Notes: generated by a model from the sequence alone, not told the origin. 64,000 bases of DNA from Priapulus caudatus (GCF_000485595.1 NW_014577423.1:23169-87168); one strand, 5' to 3'; shown: positions 1 to 18,812, numbered from the stretch's first letter. A program made the numbers and translations.

Positions 1-40
<40 letters not shown>
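1..40. repeat. (TA)n microsatellite at window edge
   Basis: This is a pure TA dinucleotide run at the start of the window. It may continue upstream, since its left end is cut by the window edge. Confidence 0.95.
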
Positions 41-41
<1 letters not shown>

Positions 42-970
42 CACGCTAAAAAGAAATAAAGGATTGGTATAACGAAGAGTTTCAATTTATAGATGTGGTC
101 GTACTAGTTCAGTGACACTTGTAGAACTTTATTGCCGTATAGCGCAATAATTCAGCTATAAAGTACGCCGATACTCGTAATAAAAATCTCGGGGAAAACA
201 ACTGCGCTGGTTCCGTGATATTCTATCCCTTTCTACATCTGCCTCCATGGCCAGCAGTCTCACCTCAGCATACCATGTGCGCCAGACCTCGACATGGCGA
301 CTAATCCTGATGGCAGAATAATTATAGTAGTTAATCCGCGTGAATCGCCCGGACACGTCTAGAGTAAGGCAGGCTTGGGGCAGAAATCCGCAAATAAAAA
401 ATGTATCGCAAAGAATGCGCCTGTTCACGATTATGGTCGCAAAACACGTATACACATTCGTACCGCAAAATTGTACGCAAGAATAAATTATACCGCGATA
501 TACGAATCAGATATGCGAAACTAATTCGAAATATACGATAAGAAACAAGAACCTTATGATGAAACATGAACAGGAAACATAAAGCTTTCATTTGAATACG
601 AGGTTTTATAAGCCCATCGTTCCATTCCTTTTATGATATCTCCGAGCAGCAGTTGAGCCGCCAATAGCTTCGCGTCGTCTTAATTTAATATGACGTAGCA
701 AAAAATAAGCGTAGCCATGACCCGTCGGCTTTTATTTTGATGTCAACCAATTTATGATCCTATGCGTGATGAATATTCCGTATCAAAGCTACAAACACGC
801 GGCGAGAAGGATTATAGAATATCAGTAAGAAAAAAAGTGGATCGCGTAACTTATTAGGGTAGTGATAATTAAGGGATTATGATTATCTCGTTTTCTCCAA
901 CGAAAGGATTAACGGCCTGTTATCTTGATTCATGCATGAGCACGTAGCGATATGGACATCTATACAAAAG
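41..970. other. AT-rich non-coding stretch, nothing recognised
   Basis: No exon with splice signals, no RNA gene and no clear mobile-element end is visible here on either strand. The open frames (99 and 86 codons on the minus strand) overlap each other and have low-complexity, non-family-like translations, so I treat them as chance. Confidence 0.5.
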
Positions 971-972
971 CT

Positions 973-1165
973 AATAATACATTAATACTAGGCCCCTAAT
1001 ACAAATAATACATTAATACTAGGCCCCTAATACAAATAATACATTAATACTAGGCCCCTAATACAAAACATTAATACTAGGCCCCTAATACAAATAATAC
1101 ATTAATACTAGGCCCCTAATACAAATAATACATTAATACTAGGCCCCTAATACAAATAATACAAG
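973..1165. repeat. 31-bp minisatellite, six units
   Basis: Six head-to-tail copies of a 31-bp unit containing TACTAGGCCCCTAATACAA are visible. The units are almost identical. One junction, between the third and fourth copies, is about 6 bp shorter. There are no unique spacers, so this is an ordinary minisatellite. It lies about 0.5 kb upstream of the CDR2-like start codon. Confidence 0.93.
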
Positions 1166-1380
1166 AACATAAGAGCTTGAAAGAATACATAATAATACAA
1201 GAGCTACTAACACAAGACTCGAGTTATAATATAGGTATTATTAGCTCTTGGTCTATACTAGATACAATGGGCAATCACTATAACTGCCGAGTTTCTGGAA
1301 CGCGAAACTGTTGGGTATTCTGGGAAGCGGTCCGGTATATTGTCATTTATTACCCACGCTACATCGGCTGGGTGTCTTAA

Positions 1381-1704
1381 AGGCTAGGGTCGTGGGGTTA
1401 ACTATCACGTGCAGCTGATATGTACATGTTTTTTGTCGAGTGGTTGGAAACATTTAAAAGCGTACGACAGATGGCGTCACTACTAAAATATATTTTGCAA
1501 ATCGATCGATGGGGAGGCGTTTGCGTGAAGCTTCCACGTTTGTAACTATGCGGCAACAGGGAGCGGGGGAGCGGCTGCTGCAGCCACACCGCACTATACG
1601 ATGATGTCATCATTATTCTAGGCAGCAATGGCGAATTTCTGCTAGTTCGGCTGGCGAGACGGGCGTTTTCGTTGCAGCTAGCATGACCATAATTCGGTAG
1701 AATC
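1381..1704 (+). promoter_or_regulatory. Upstream region / 5' leader of the CDR2-like gene
   Basis: This stretch directly precedes the ATG at 1705. It becomes locally GC-richer (for example 1555-1590 and 1650-1680) than the AT-rich sequence further upstream, as expected for a promoter and leader. No TATA box or initiator can be assigned with confidence, and the transcription start is unknown. Confidence 0.35.
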
Positions 1705-5960
<4,256 letters not shown>

Positions 5961-6990
5961 TGGTTTGCCAGCAGCCGTGCACATAACTTGCTTGAGTAGC
6001 GCGTATTTAACACGCCTTTGTGTGATGAGTACACTGCAACTGGGTAGAGATTGGGGTGACATACATTTTCGCACATTGATTTTCCGTGCCAGGAGAAGAA
6101 ATTGAGGAATATTCGACCCAGTAATCGGGGACCACTATCTTTACATGATAAATCTCTCTTATTGAGCATTGGCGTACTACTAAAATGATGTTAATGGTAA
6201 ACATTCCATATTGATAACAACTTGATAAGTTTGTAACTTACACAGAGAAATGTATGCACGTTATAAACATAACTATCTAAATATTACATTAAATAGTAGT
6301 AACAGGTAGACATACTTATCCAAAAGCCACTTGGGAATACTAAATATTGTAATGAAAGTCTAAGAGAGTGCCAAAAGTGCCATCAAACGCAGGACGCACT
6401 AACAATGTACGTATATGACATGTTTTGGCTCGACGGAAATGTGCTGATCTACTGAGGTAACATTAGGTATACATGGCCCAATATACAGAATATCTGTGTT
6501 TCAGATGTGACTGTGCTAATTGACAAGGGGATCAGTTCCCAAAGTTGCCGAGAGGGGAAAATCTTCCTGAAGGATAGAACAGCCAAGTGCGAACATTTAA
6601 AGTGTGATGTAAAGAGAATAAATCTGCCGTGATTTATTAATTGTAGTGGCATTGAGTTATTGCACAATGTGATAGCAGTAAGAAGCAGTTGTGATTACTG
6701 AAGATAAAAAGATCGTCACATAATTGTTACGTAAAAATTTTGTATCTAAACAAATATTTATTGATGTTCTAGAAGAATGACCCCTTTTTGATGTTACCTA
6801 GATTTTAAGCAAACAAATATTTATCAACTTGCAAATTTATCATTGCAAAGTGTACCACACACAAATGCTTACGCTTCCAATGGTATGATCTAAAAATTGA
6901 GTAGCTATATGCTTATCTAGTCAATACTTAATGTAATCTATGTGCCTGCCAAAACATGCAAATAAAATATTATAAATAAAGAAAAATTGA
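5961..6990 (+). other. 3' UTR / downstream region of the CDR2-like gene
   Basis: AT-rich sequence follows the TAA at 5958-5960. The first good polyadenylation signals are AATAAA at 6961-6966 and a second at about 6975-6980, which would give a 3' UTR of about 1 kb. Nothing else is recognised. Several overlapping minus-strand open frames at 6000-6200 look like chance. Confidence 0.5.
6961..6980 (+). terminator. Candidate poly(A) signals of the CDR2-like gene
   Basis: Two AATAAA hexamers lie 14 bp apart about 1 kb after the stop codon. The position is plausible for mRNA 3'-end formation. There is no transcript evidence. Confidence 0.45.
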
Positions 6991-8298
<1,308 letters not shown>

Positions 8299-11200
8299 TC
8301 ACCCGTTATTTTCCGATTTTATAACCTTGCACTGTTTCTTTCCATATGGGCAGATATCTCTGTTGAGGCAAGTTGCACACTTGGGGTTGACAGGACAGCA
8401 AGTCTGCTGGCCAAATCCCACCATTAGCAGGTTAACGTCATCCCACATTTCCCTGTATAGCAAATCACACTATTATCATAAATTTCCTTGAGATTTTCTC
8501 TTATTATTTATGCAAATCCATGTTTTAATAAGTTCCTTCGTTTCTGTCGACAAGACTTGTTTGAAAAAATTTAGACTATTGAGTGTTAATTACCATGTAA
8601 GTTAATTAATTGTGCAAAACTTAAAATGCAGATACAACAGATTAGTAGCTCATTCAGAAAAATATAGCCATACCTAGGTAGCCAATCTTCAAGAGCTTTC
8701 CTTGTAGCTTCTGGCCTGGTTGTGGGTTTCGAAACCCAGCCCAGCCTGTTTGATATCCTGTGTACATGTGTGTCTACACCTGCAAGCAAGGGAAAACCAA
8801 CTTGCATAAACCTCATTAATAAGTCTCGGTAGTATTTCTGCAAGTAACTCCCACCTAACACACAAATCTAGAGTAAATAGCAGTCTTAATTTGTAACACG
8901 TACCAATACCAACTGTCTGTCCCCACGCAATATGCATGACAAGGTATGCCATCTTTGGTCCAACTCCTGGTAGCTTACAGAGTTGTTCCACAGAACTGGG
9001 AATATCCGTGTTGTATTCCTCCTTTAATACCATGGCAGTATCTTTGATGTACATAATCTTCTTCTGTAAATTTAATGATGTAGGAGGATCACTGGATCAG
9101 TATATTAATAGTAGTGTTGTCAATCGGTTGTAATTTCGTAACCGATGATCGGTTACAATCGGTTACTCGGGGTGTTGAATGCCTGCGTGTGCGTAACGTC
9201 GTGTGCATGTACGTGTGTGCACGTATGTGCTTGTTTAGCCCTGTTTACTGTTTGTTTTGCACTGTTTACTACTGTGTGTATAATACATATATATGTTAAT
9301 AAAGGATAACTTGTATAGTAGCGATGATATCTCTGATTCTCATCACTTTTCCAAGTTTTCTTGTTCAAGTTAAAAAGAAAAAGAAAAAAGGATTATGGAT
9401 TTTGATAACCAAGCGCTTGGTTCGAGCCACTGTTCAACCATGATCAAGTATAATCGATGATCGTGACATCACTAATTAATAGTGTATGCGACACTGTGCA
9501 GCTATGACACCAACGGTAGTGTATGTCATCTTAACCGAAAACAGCACAATATGAAAGCAATGCAATCTGCAATATACACGGACAATCGCCCTATTAAAAA
9601 AACGCCAGGTGGAAGCAATTTCATAATAATCTCAGAAACCTTTGTAATAAGCAACTCTTGAACCGGATCACAGACACACGCACACGCACACGGCGCACGC
9701 ACACGCACACGCACACGCACACACACGTACACAACTCGATAGGAGTACTGTGCAGACAAAGTGACGACACTAATAAGGAATGCAGAATCACTCCTTTGTG
9801 ACTATAGTCAGATTTCATAGAACTTATTCAGAGATGCAAAAGTGAAGTAAAAATATTAAAAAGGTAAACTGAATGGTGAAGTCAGGGATGTACGTGTTGA
9901 CGTATTAACCATGCAGCTCTACAAGTCAAGAAGGACATTGTGCCAGAAGCCAAATGCAAATAACTAAATGTGTAGTTTAAAGCGGGTACCAAGTATAAGC
10001 ATCAAAGAAATCCCACTCTTGGCTGAAGGCACTTCAGTTCACTTCATACACATACGTGCGCAGATCACGTACAACCACAAATCAGCAATCACACAATGAG
10101 TTGTATCTGTACATTTCTGTATAAAATGAAAGGCAAGTTTTGACATATGTCTCATGCAGTACTGGAAATAGATTCATGTACATACTGACCTTCCAAAAAC
10201 CAACAGGATAAATTAGTTCTCCAAGCCTTTTATCAGGCGTTTGTATAATATTATCAATGGTCAGTCCATGAACTTTAAGCCTCCTCATGGCTGCTGCAGT
10301 TACCCCATCCTTTGTCTGACTTGACAGCATTAAGGATACAAGCACTTGATAGCGAAACACCTGCCAAAGGAGAATTATTAAGTTTATATAAAACAATACC
10401 GGCCATACCTTTTGAAACATCTGCTATACGGTGAATAACAGTTGGACTTCTAGGGTTATGGTAAGCATCAGGGAAAGCGTTTTGTAAAGTTTAATCTCGA
10501 GGTACACCACAATTATTCTAGGCAATGGGTATATGGCAAAAGTTATACTGCTGTAACAACAACTGGAAATTATAAGGCATATGTAATTTAGGCAATTAAG
10601 AGATGCCGAGGATATATAGAATGTGGCAAATTAGCTTAACCTTTGAAGGCATGTCCAGGGGTAGAAATAAGGAGAAAAAAAACAGATGGATCCACAAGAA
10701 CATCTAGTTTGAAATTTAGATAGTCCTCCTAAATTTTAGATGGTCCTCCTAAATTTCAAATTGTTCTCTAAAAGTAGCTGCTCTAGGAGCTGAACCCCTT
10801 CCATCGTCATTATTTTAATTTAGATGAGTCATGAAATGTGTACCACGCCTAGGAATTTGCTCAGGCAGCAGCTCTAGTAATGCAGGCAAGATTGAGTACC
10901 TCGGGCGGAGCGAATTTGTCAGGCAATGCTTCTGCACCCATGCTATCTACTGGAGCATCTCTGTTCTTTCTCATCTCCCTCATGTTTGCCAGCTGTTGCT
11001 GCCAGTTTGCTGGGTGCCATTGTTTGCATTTTTCATGTTTTACCCTAGTTTGAGGCAGTTCAGTGACTGTTATACGAGTCACTTGGTTAGCATTACTAGC
11101 ACTGCTAATCCCAGTAGACGCCACCATTTCGTTTTCGGGTAACATTGGTTCCATCTTTATTTTTTGGCTAGTCTTGTAATTGTATAATTTTGGTTTTTTA

Positions 11201-11466
11201 CCCGTTTTACTTTCAAATTCTATCAACGTTTCAGACGTCGCTTCAACTTTTAGATGCATCCTTTTCCTTATTCTCTTCGGTAGAGTTTCTAATTGAGATT
11301 TTGTAACATGATGATGATCATCTGGTAACATCTGGTGCATTTCCTGTTGTACTACTGGCATCGCATTTGTTTTCTTTTTTCTTGTTGTTGTTGATCTTGT
11401 TACACGAGGCGTGAAATATGGCGATTTCAAAGACATTTTATACAAGTTAAATATGATTCCTTTCAT
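8299..11466 (-). CDS. NTHL1: Endonuclease III-like DNA glycosylase NTHL1, five exons
   Basis: Minus-strand exons, 5' to 3', are 10900-11466, 10190-10360, 8904-9063, 8674-8779 and 8299-8452. All have GT/AG borders and phases agree, giving 385 codons. It is a bifunctional glycosylase/AP lyase that removes oxidised pyrimidines in base excision repair. The core reads [22 protein letters not shown], then PVGFWK, the helix-hairpin-helix LPGVGPKMA with the catalytic Lys, and [14 protein letters not shown] with the catalytic Asp. It ends in GFGQQT followed by a four-cysteine C-X6-C-X2-C-X5-C iron-sulfur loop. Residues 1-150 or so are basic and disordered, longer than in human NTH1 (about 310 residues). 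A second in-frame ATG lies at 11434-11436. The N-terminus could carry nuclear or mitochondrial signals, but none is clear. The gene is divergent from PRPSAP and convergent with the CDR2-like gene. Confidence 0.96.
9107..9480. mobile_element. Probable MITE in NTHL1 intron 2
   Basis: The ends are imperfectly inverted: the left begins TTAATAGTAGTGTTGTCAAT, and the right, reverse-complemented, begins TTAATTAGTGATGTCACGA. The segment is non-coding and lies wholly within the intron between exons 2 and 3. The family is not identified; the ends recall hAT-type MITEs. Confidence 0.45.
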
Positions 11467-12054
11467 TAATGACCCAATGGTAGTAACGAATCACAACAAA
11501 TACATATAATCTAAGATCTTATATATTCCATGCGGACTTTGATACAACAAGTTCAACTATAGATATAGAAGCAGATAGATATATAGATATATCTTCTTCT
11601 ATGGTTCAACAAGCAGCCGAGCAACAAAACACAAATACTCCATTTTCAAGTCATGCGACCATGATTTATTAGCATGCCACAGACTAACGATATTACTCTG
11701 TGATATTACTTTTCGCGCCACGTGATGTCATATAGCTTCACACCAATGAAAATCTTTTCTCATCACCATAATCTCAAATTATGATTTTATAAAAACTGAC
11801 TTAAGCAAAATAAATTAACGCTTTGTGCTTTTACAAATTATTATTATTTAACAGACAATTTTTATTTTAGATTATATATTTTATACATATAGTTTATTCC
11901 TAAAGAGTGTGATATTTTATTTACATTACGTAAGATGAGGTAAATAAAGTCACCATATTGGGTCGCGAACTTTCGCAGCAAGTAACGTGCTGCGTACTTA
12001 TTTTCTGTGACTCCAAATTACTGTGCTATTTGTGATTTTGTGCAATCACAGAGC
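11467..12054. promoter_or_regulatory. Shared upstream region of divergent NTHL1 and PRPSAP
   Basis: Only 588 bp separate the two start codons, which face away from each other, so both promoters must lie here or overlap. At 11711-11719 there is TTTCGCGCC, the E2F consensus. Joined to it is the palindromic E-box CACGTG (11719-11724), followed by TGATGTCA, which is CRE-like. The rest is AT-rich with no strong TATA box in a convincing place. Cell-cycle-linked co-regulation is an inference. Confidence 0.6.
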
Positions 12055-15000
12055 ATGAACACAATGCCAAAGACGGGAATAATCCTGTTTACAGGCAATT
12101 CCCACCGAGAGCTTGCACAGTTAATTTCAAGGTGAGAAAATTAATTGGATACTAACCGGCTATCACTATCAGTATCACTATCAGTATCACTGTATCACTA
12201 TCAGTATTGACTACAGACTATACTCCATAAACTATAGTCTATAGACTAATAAACTCTAGACAGTAGACTATAGACTCTATAGACTGATAAAATAAGATAA
12301 GATAAGATAAGACTAAGAGCAAGAGTTTATTTTCTCACTTTCAATATCATTAATCATTATCAGCAAATACAAATTACAAGGAATTGAAGGATTTTTTTAA
12401 CAAAATATAACTATTAATAATACTATTACTAAGTATTAAGGCCGACCTAAAAATTACCTTTGCCTTTGGTTCGCCGTTCGGGTCACCCGCCCGACTTCAC
12501 ATTTCGGAGTGATAAAATGTGCGACTGCGGTCACTTTTAGAGGGTTTCAAGAAAAAATAAAATTCAAAAGATACCGCCTTGCCGATCATACATCATTCAA
12601 ATATCCGACTCTTAGTCATTTTATTACCTAAAGGAGAGTTCCAAAAATATTATAAAAATAGACACTCGTTGCAGCGAAAAGTGAAACAGTTCCTACCCAC
12701 GTTTCCATAGAATCCTACAAACGTAAACACAGTCGTATAGAGCCTGCGGCCGGGCCCGACGCCGAACTACGTTACATAACACAGAGGCCTGAAGGTCGTT
12801 ATGAGCGCAGCGGAACCGGCTTTGATCTCGCAGATCGATCGCGTACTATTATATATAACGCAATGCTAATCGTGCTATACGCCGGCCAGAGAGCGTTTAC
12901 ACTTCGGTACTTCGCATGATTCAAAGTGGACGATTAATCAGAGCTCGCGTTTGGAGAGGACGATTCCTAACACTACTAGCCAGTACACGACACGAATACC
13001 AGTACAGACGACACCAGTAAACGAACTGGTCGTTCACATTTTGAAACACAATGTCAAATGACTTGCAAGGCAATGGACCAATGGTACATGCAATCTGCCC
13101 AAGTCATTATTGATCTTCGTGGCTCCTGCCATTTCAGCTGTATACCCTATATATTATAAGCCTCACCAAATGCCGCATCCAAACGCTAAAACTTCTCCAG
13201 TACTAGACTAGCAACTCTTTGTGGCATGCATAATCACAGACTACCTTATGACAAAATAAACTCTAGTTCCTCCGCATTTGAACTAGCGCGTTTTTCCCAA
13301 ACAAGAAAGAGTCGTGCGAATCGGTAATCAGGCGCCAACAGTAAATTGTTGTCATAACAAAATAGCAATCGACTTGGTTTGGTGACGTCTACATGTTGCT
13401 ACAGGGTGTTGAGCAAGGAATTGTTTGTCCCGCGATAAACTGTTTTGCATAGTGGCGACAGTGCATCAAGATAGTTGTAGTATTCGTGAACTGTAACATC
13501 TGTATATGTAACTATCAAAGACTATTAAAGGGACCTACGTCTACGAATTTTCTATGGTAAATATTTGTAAAAAAAAAAAGTGCCATTTTTACATTAAAAG
13601 TAAGAACTAACGTTACTAAGATATATCCTCAAAACTCTCACCTGATAAAAATGTTTTTACGTTGGTTAAATTTGCAAAAATTCTAGACGATTTGTAATTT
13701 CTAGTTGTCTAACACTATTCCCCCAGTACTGTTCAGATACTGGCGTTTCTCTGTTTTTCACCGGCAAATTAGGGATATAAAGAAGGTATATAAGCATGAA
13801 AAGTAAACAGAAACACTAATTGTATTTTCATACATTTTATTTTGTACAAATAACACCAAATGTACTACTTGACTGGTGCTAGAAATTCGTGACTAATCCT
13901 TTAAGAAAGTATTTATAGGCAGCGTACATAAACGTGAAAATAACGTATTGATTTAGGCTTGATATCGGCTAACAGCGCGAACATTGCGCTAGCAGCCGGC
14001 AAGCGAAAACGCACACGGGCCGTAGAAACTTTGCTCACGCCGCTGGACGGTTGCCTGCAGAGCAACGCAAAGTGTCAACAACATCGCGAGAATTTGAACA
14101 ACAGTGGAGATATTTCAAATACCTTTTATAAGACATCGCGCAGTGAAATGGGAGGCACTTAGAGTTTATTTTGTCATAAGGTAGTGTGATTATTCATGCC
14201 ACGAAGTATTTGCTAGTCTAGTACTGTAGAAATTAGCGTTTGGATGCGCATTGTGAGGCTTTAACTTGTGAAAAAAAAAATTTATATTCCTGCCTACCCA
14301 TGTTTTTGCAGGAAAAAAATAAAAATAAATAAAAATGTTATGCCTACCTACCGACCCTAATTTTCACAATCCATGTGACCCGAACCAAAGGTATTTTTTT
14401 GTTTGGCCTAACGTGCAGTGAGGGGATGGCGAAAAGACCATACCACAGGCACTTGGAACGTCTCAATAAAAAAAAATAATGGTAAATAAACACGAAATGT
14501 ACCAGTCTTAATGTTTCTCTACTCTATTTCGCCTATAATCACCTGTAAATGCTGGTGAAATGCTCATCTGCAACACACAAGTACACCGAACGCCCGCCTG
14601 CGCTGTGCTGCGTGCACAAACAACATGAATAAGAGAGCAGGTAGGAAAGCGGGATTGAAAAATTCGTTCGACGCTCGCTTCATTTCACACCATCACAGCT
14701 CGAATACACATCCTACAGCTTCCATCTTGGTATCTATGTGTACATAAATGTTTACTTGTTCTAATTATAACTCTGGCCTTTGTTCTTACCTACTCCCGCC
14801 AGAGATATCTCGTGAAATCCTGCAGGAAATGTTCTCTCCGTAACCGAGCTGTACGTGTCTCGCAAAATCACACAAACTGACAAAGCCTGACGAAATTCTC
14901 GCGTTTGCGCCCATTGCGCAGTTTATGTAAATGGCTGCAAGTACAGGGCTATAGGCGGCGCACTGCATTTTGAGAAACTACCACGCTGCTTTCCAACTCC

Positions 15001-18000
15001 CGTACGAGCCTCGTCAAAGCCGCCAGTGGAGCGTTGCAAAAATGATGCCACGAAGAGCGCCAGTGGGTGTTTCCCAGCCATTTACATAAACTGCGCAACG
15101 GGAGCGAACGCGAGGATTTCGTCAGGCTTTGTGTGATTTCGCGTGACACAGCTTGGTTACGAACACAGACAGTATGTTTTTATAACAAGTGAACACTGTC
15201 CTTCAAATAGAAACAAAGATGGAGTGGAATGGTTGAATGTTTGTGTTGTATTTGCGTGTAATCAAGCGAGCGCCGAGCGAATTTTGGCAGCACGCTTTCC
15301 TACCTGCTATATATTTATGTGTCAGTGTGCAGCAGCTAGCGTGCGGCGGCCAGCGTGTGTTGCAGATGAGCATTTGGATGGCATTTACAGGAAATTGTTG
15401 GCAATAATAGGTGAAAGAGAGTAGAGAAATAATAGGCGAGTTCACACACAAGAAAAACCGCGCTGCTCAGCCCGCTGATAGCGGAGATAATAGTGAGCTA
15501 ATTGTGTCGTTGTTCACACAGGCGAATATCTCGCTAATCTCCGCGGTGCAAATATCACGCCGCGGTGCAAATGAGCGCGCTGATTCCAAATTAGTGCAGT
15601 CGGAAGTGTTCTTTGCAGCGCGCTATTTTGAGCGCGATTTAGTGAGCTAATTGCGTTCACACTTGTAAAAAGCTCAGTTTTTCGAGCGGGCTGCAAAAAC
15701 CGGGTTTTGCAGCCCGCTAATTCGCGCCAGTGTGAACGCACCTATTGAGACTTTGGTAGTCTGGATCTGGATCTGGATGGTATTCTGCGTAGCCCACGGT
15801 TACGTGGATAATAACGCAGGGATAGCTATAGGGAATGCTATAGTTAGCCATGGGGTGTGACCTAGCTTGGGTAAAGCCAGGTAGTTAGCCCTTAGCCAAA
15901 TGGCAATGAGGGTGGTCACAGCCAGAGTTTTTTTTAGCTCATCTGACATAGTCAGATGCAGCTTGTAGAAATGCATGATCGTCCGTCCGTCCGTCCGTCA
16001 ACAGTTGGGGACAAATCTTAACCGCTCGACGTACGGTCACGATATTTGGCACACATCGGGGGGGGGGGATCGTCAAAACGAGTTGGGATGTCGAAGCTGC
16101 GGGTCAAACATCAAAGGATGAGAGGTGTAAAAGAAGGGGGAACATTCACTCCTTAACTTAAGGTATAGGGAGGAAATGCAGAATTGCGGCACAAATCTAA
16201 AGGTCAATGGGGCACAGGGCAGATTTTAGACATTTTCTGAGGACATGGTCTGACGGAGCGATTGAAAAACTTTTTCGTTTCAGCGGTGGCCTACCATTTT
16301 TATGGCTTTATTGAAAGGACCATGAAATGTACTTTCTGCTGACATGCGAAGAGTAAGTGTCGGATAACCTTTTGACCCTCAAGAGGAGGGTTAAACATGG
16401 ATTTGTTTACTGTTAGAAAGAATTTGACTGCCGGGTTTGCTAGTAGAATCTATACATGCCTGAATGTATGAGGCTACAATGTCACAGTGAAATTTCAAAA
16501 GCTAAATTTGGTTGAAGAAGGTTTATGCTCCTTAAACTGTTAAATCGTATAATTTCTGTGGCATTCTGTACTGTCAGTATGTTACATGTAAATTATGCCA
16601 CTGCCAGTGGCCACTGTCAGTGCATGTGGTGGTGGTACTGTCACTACTGTGTAGTTTTTACCTGCGTTAATTGGTTACAGGTGGCAGCTCTCTATTGCAG
16701 CCTGTAGGCTTGCATAGGTAAATGGATGAGTGCTTACCTATTCTGTCTTGCAAATAGTTGTTGCTACTACGTATGATGGGAGCTTCCATCTTTAATCTGA
16801 AGACACTTAGACGTACGCGCCATCTCGTGGCAACTTTCATAACGATCCCAACGAACATTCCTTTGAGTCTTTGAGAAGGTTCCTGATACCATCCCTGTGC
16901 ATTCCACTGTTTCGGCGTGTATGTGAACACATTTGGGACTAACAGGGTTTACTAGAATCCCACCACTCCACCACAGAGTCACTGCAGTAGACGTTAGATG
17001 AGCGCTGTCGCTCCGCGGCACTTTTGTCCGTTGCTCTTTCAGCAGAGATGGAATCTGTAAATGAAGGCACTGTGCCTACCACTGTACCAGGCAATACATT
17101 ATAAACGTCCTACCATGTACAAAATGTTAAGTAAACTATTTTCGTCACTCTCCACTCGTACTTTACAAAGAATATTTGGGAAAGTATTCCCGGTTGGCCT
17201 ACTCCCATTTCGCCTATGGAAAAATTCCCATTTCGCCTACAACAAGATTCCCAGTTGGCCTACACCCATTTCGCCTACTCCGAATTCATCTACGCTTAAA
17301 ATCGACCCCATTCTCATTTCGTCTACGATCGGTTTGTTCACTAAGTTATCATTTATAAATAATAAAATATGGTTTTGATTGGCATTATCCCAATCAAAAC
17401 CATATTTTATTATTACAGATACGTAGACTACAGGAACTAGAAGAACACAACTCGACAAAAATAGAAAATTGAGAACACAAATCTCTATATATATATATAT
17501 ATATATAAAGTTGTTCAGCCGAATTTGTCTGTACTCGCATAACTAGAGAATTCCGCAGCCTTGAGGAAAAGTAAAGATATTTTCAGAATCTGCACGTCTG
17601 GGAGGTGGTTCTGGCTGAAACAAAATTTTAAAAAGTTAAAAATTAATAAAAATTCTATTCATCAATAGATGGCGGTGCATACAGGTTAACATCACGTACG
17701 TGTGAATCCATGGGGTATACCCTTAACGGCGCAGTGGCCTAATCGCTAGAACATCCGTCTCCTACACCGGGATTCCGGGTTCGAGTCCCAGCTGGGGAAC
17801 TTATTTTCCCCTTTTTCCCTTTACTTACCTCTTTAGTATGTATTATTTTTAATTGTATTCCCCGTGACGAAGTCGGCGGGGATACTATAGTTTCATGTCT
17901 CCCCAGCCGCCGCTCGGTCCGCCGCAGAGAATTTCCCTTCCGCTCTATAACTCGACCCCTAATTGACCTAGCATGACCAAACTTGGTATACTTACACATC

Positions 18001-18766
18001 TTGGGGAGAAGATGTGCAGAGTACCAAAACCAGGTCACTGCGACCTTTATTTGACCTTTACTTTGACCTTGATCATATTTCCCTTCCGCTCTCTAACTTG
18101 GCCCCTAATTGACCTAGCACTACCAAACTTGGGATACTTACACATCTTGGGGAGAAGGTGAGCAGCGTACTAAAACCAGTTCACTGCGACCTTTATTTGA
18201 CCTTTACCTTGACCTTGATCATATTTCCTTTCCGCTCTATAACTCGGCTCCTAATTGACCTAGTGCGACCAAACTTCGTATACTTACACATCTTGGGGAG
18301 AACACGGGGGATACGATGTAGTTGGCGACAACTGCCCTTTCTACTTTTTTACTTTTTAATTTTAATTTTTTATATTTAATGTCTTTTATCTTTTGATTTC
18401 TTATTGTTTTTTACTGTTTGGGATGGGATGGGATGGGATGGCATGGCATGGCATGAGATGGAATGGATGGATGGATAGATAGATAGTTAGATTTTTTTGG
18501 GTATTTTCCTTTCAACAAAGCGGTCACCAACTGAGTAACGCCACTGATTTCCCCGGGCAACGCCGGGTATTCCGCTAGTACATACACAAATATACATAAA
18601 TACAGGGGTCTATCAATATATCTCCTGATAAATATACACACATACATACATAAATATACACAAACATGTATACATAAATATACACACATACATACATAAA
18701 TACGCATGCACACACACGACACACACACACACACTCGCACGCACGCACGCATGCACATACACAGAA

Positions 18767-18812
<46 letters not shown>

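Larger units (their letters stand above)
17482..18578 (+). mobile_element. Non-autonomous Helitron-like element
   Basis: The 5' end is TCTCTATATATATA, starting with TC and preceded by A. The 3' end has a short CCCGG..CCGGG hairpin, then TATTCCGCTAG followed by T. This matches the Helitron pattern of 5' TC, a 3' hairpin, CTRR and insertion between A and T. A second copy of the 3' end is at 19915-19952. No Rep/helicase is encoded. The interior holds a tRNA-like SINE head and tandem 145-bp units. Confidence 0.7.

Noticed and set aside
973-1165. Regular 31-bp repeats as a CRISPR array
   Set aside because: No unique spacers, and the genome is eukaryotic; it is a minisatellite.
17727-17800. Possible functional tRNA gene
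   Set aside because: A and B boxes are good, but acceptor ends do not pair and the anticodon arm is poor; it is within a repeat element, so it is a SINE head.
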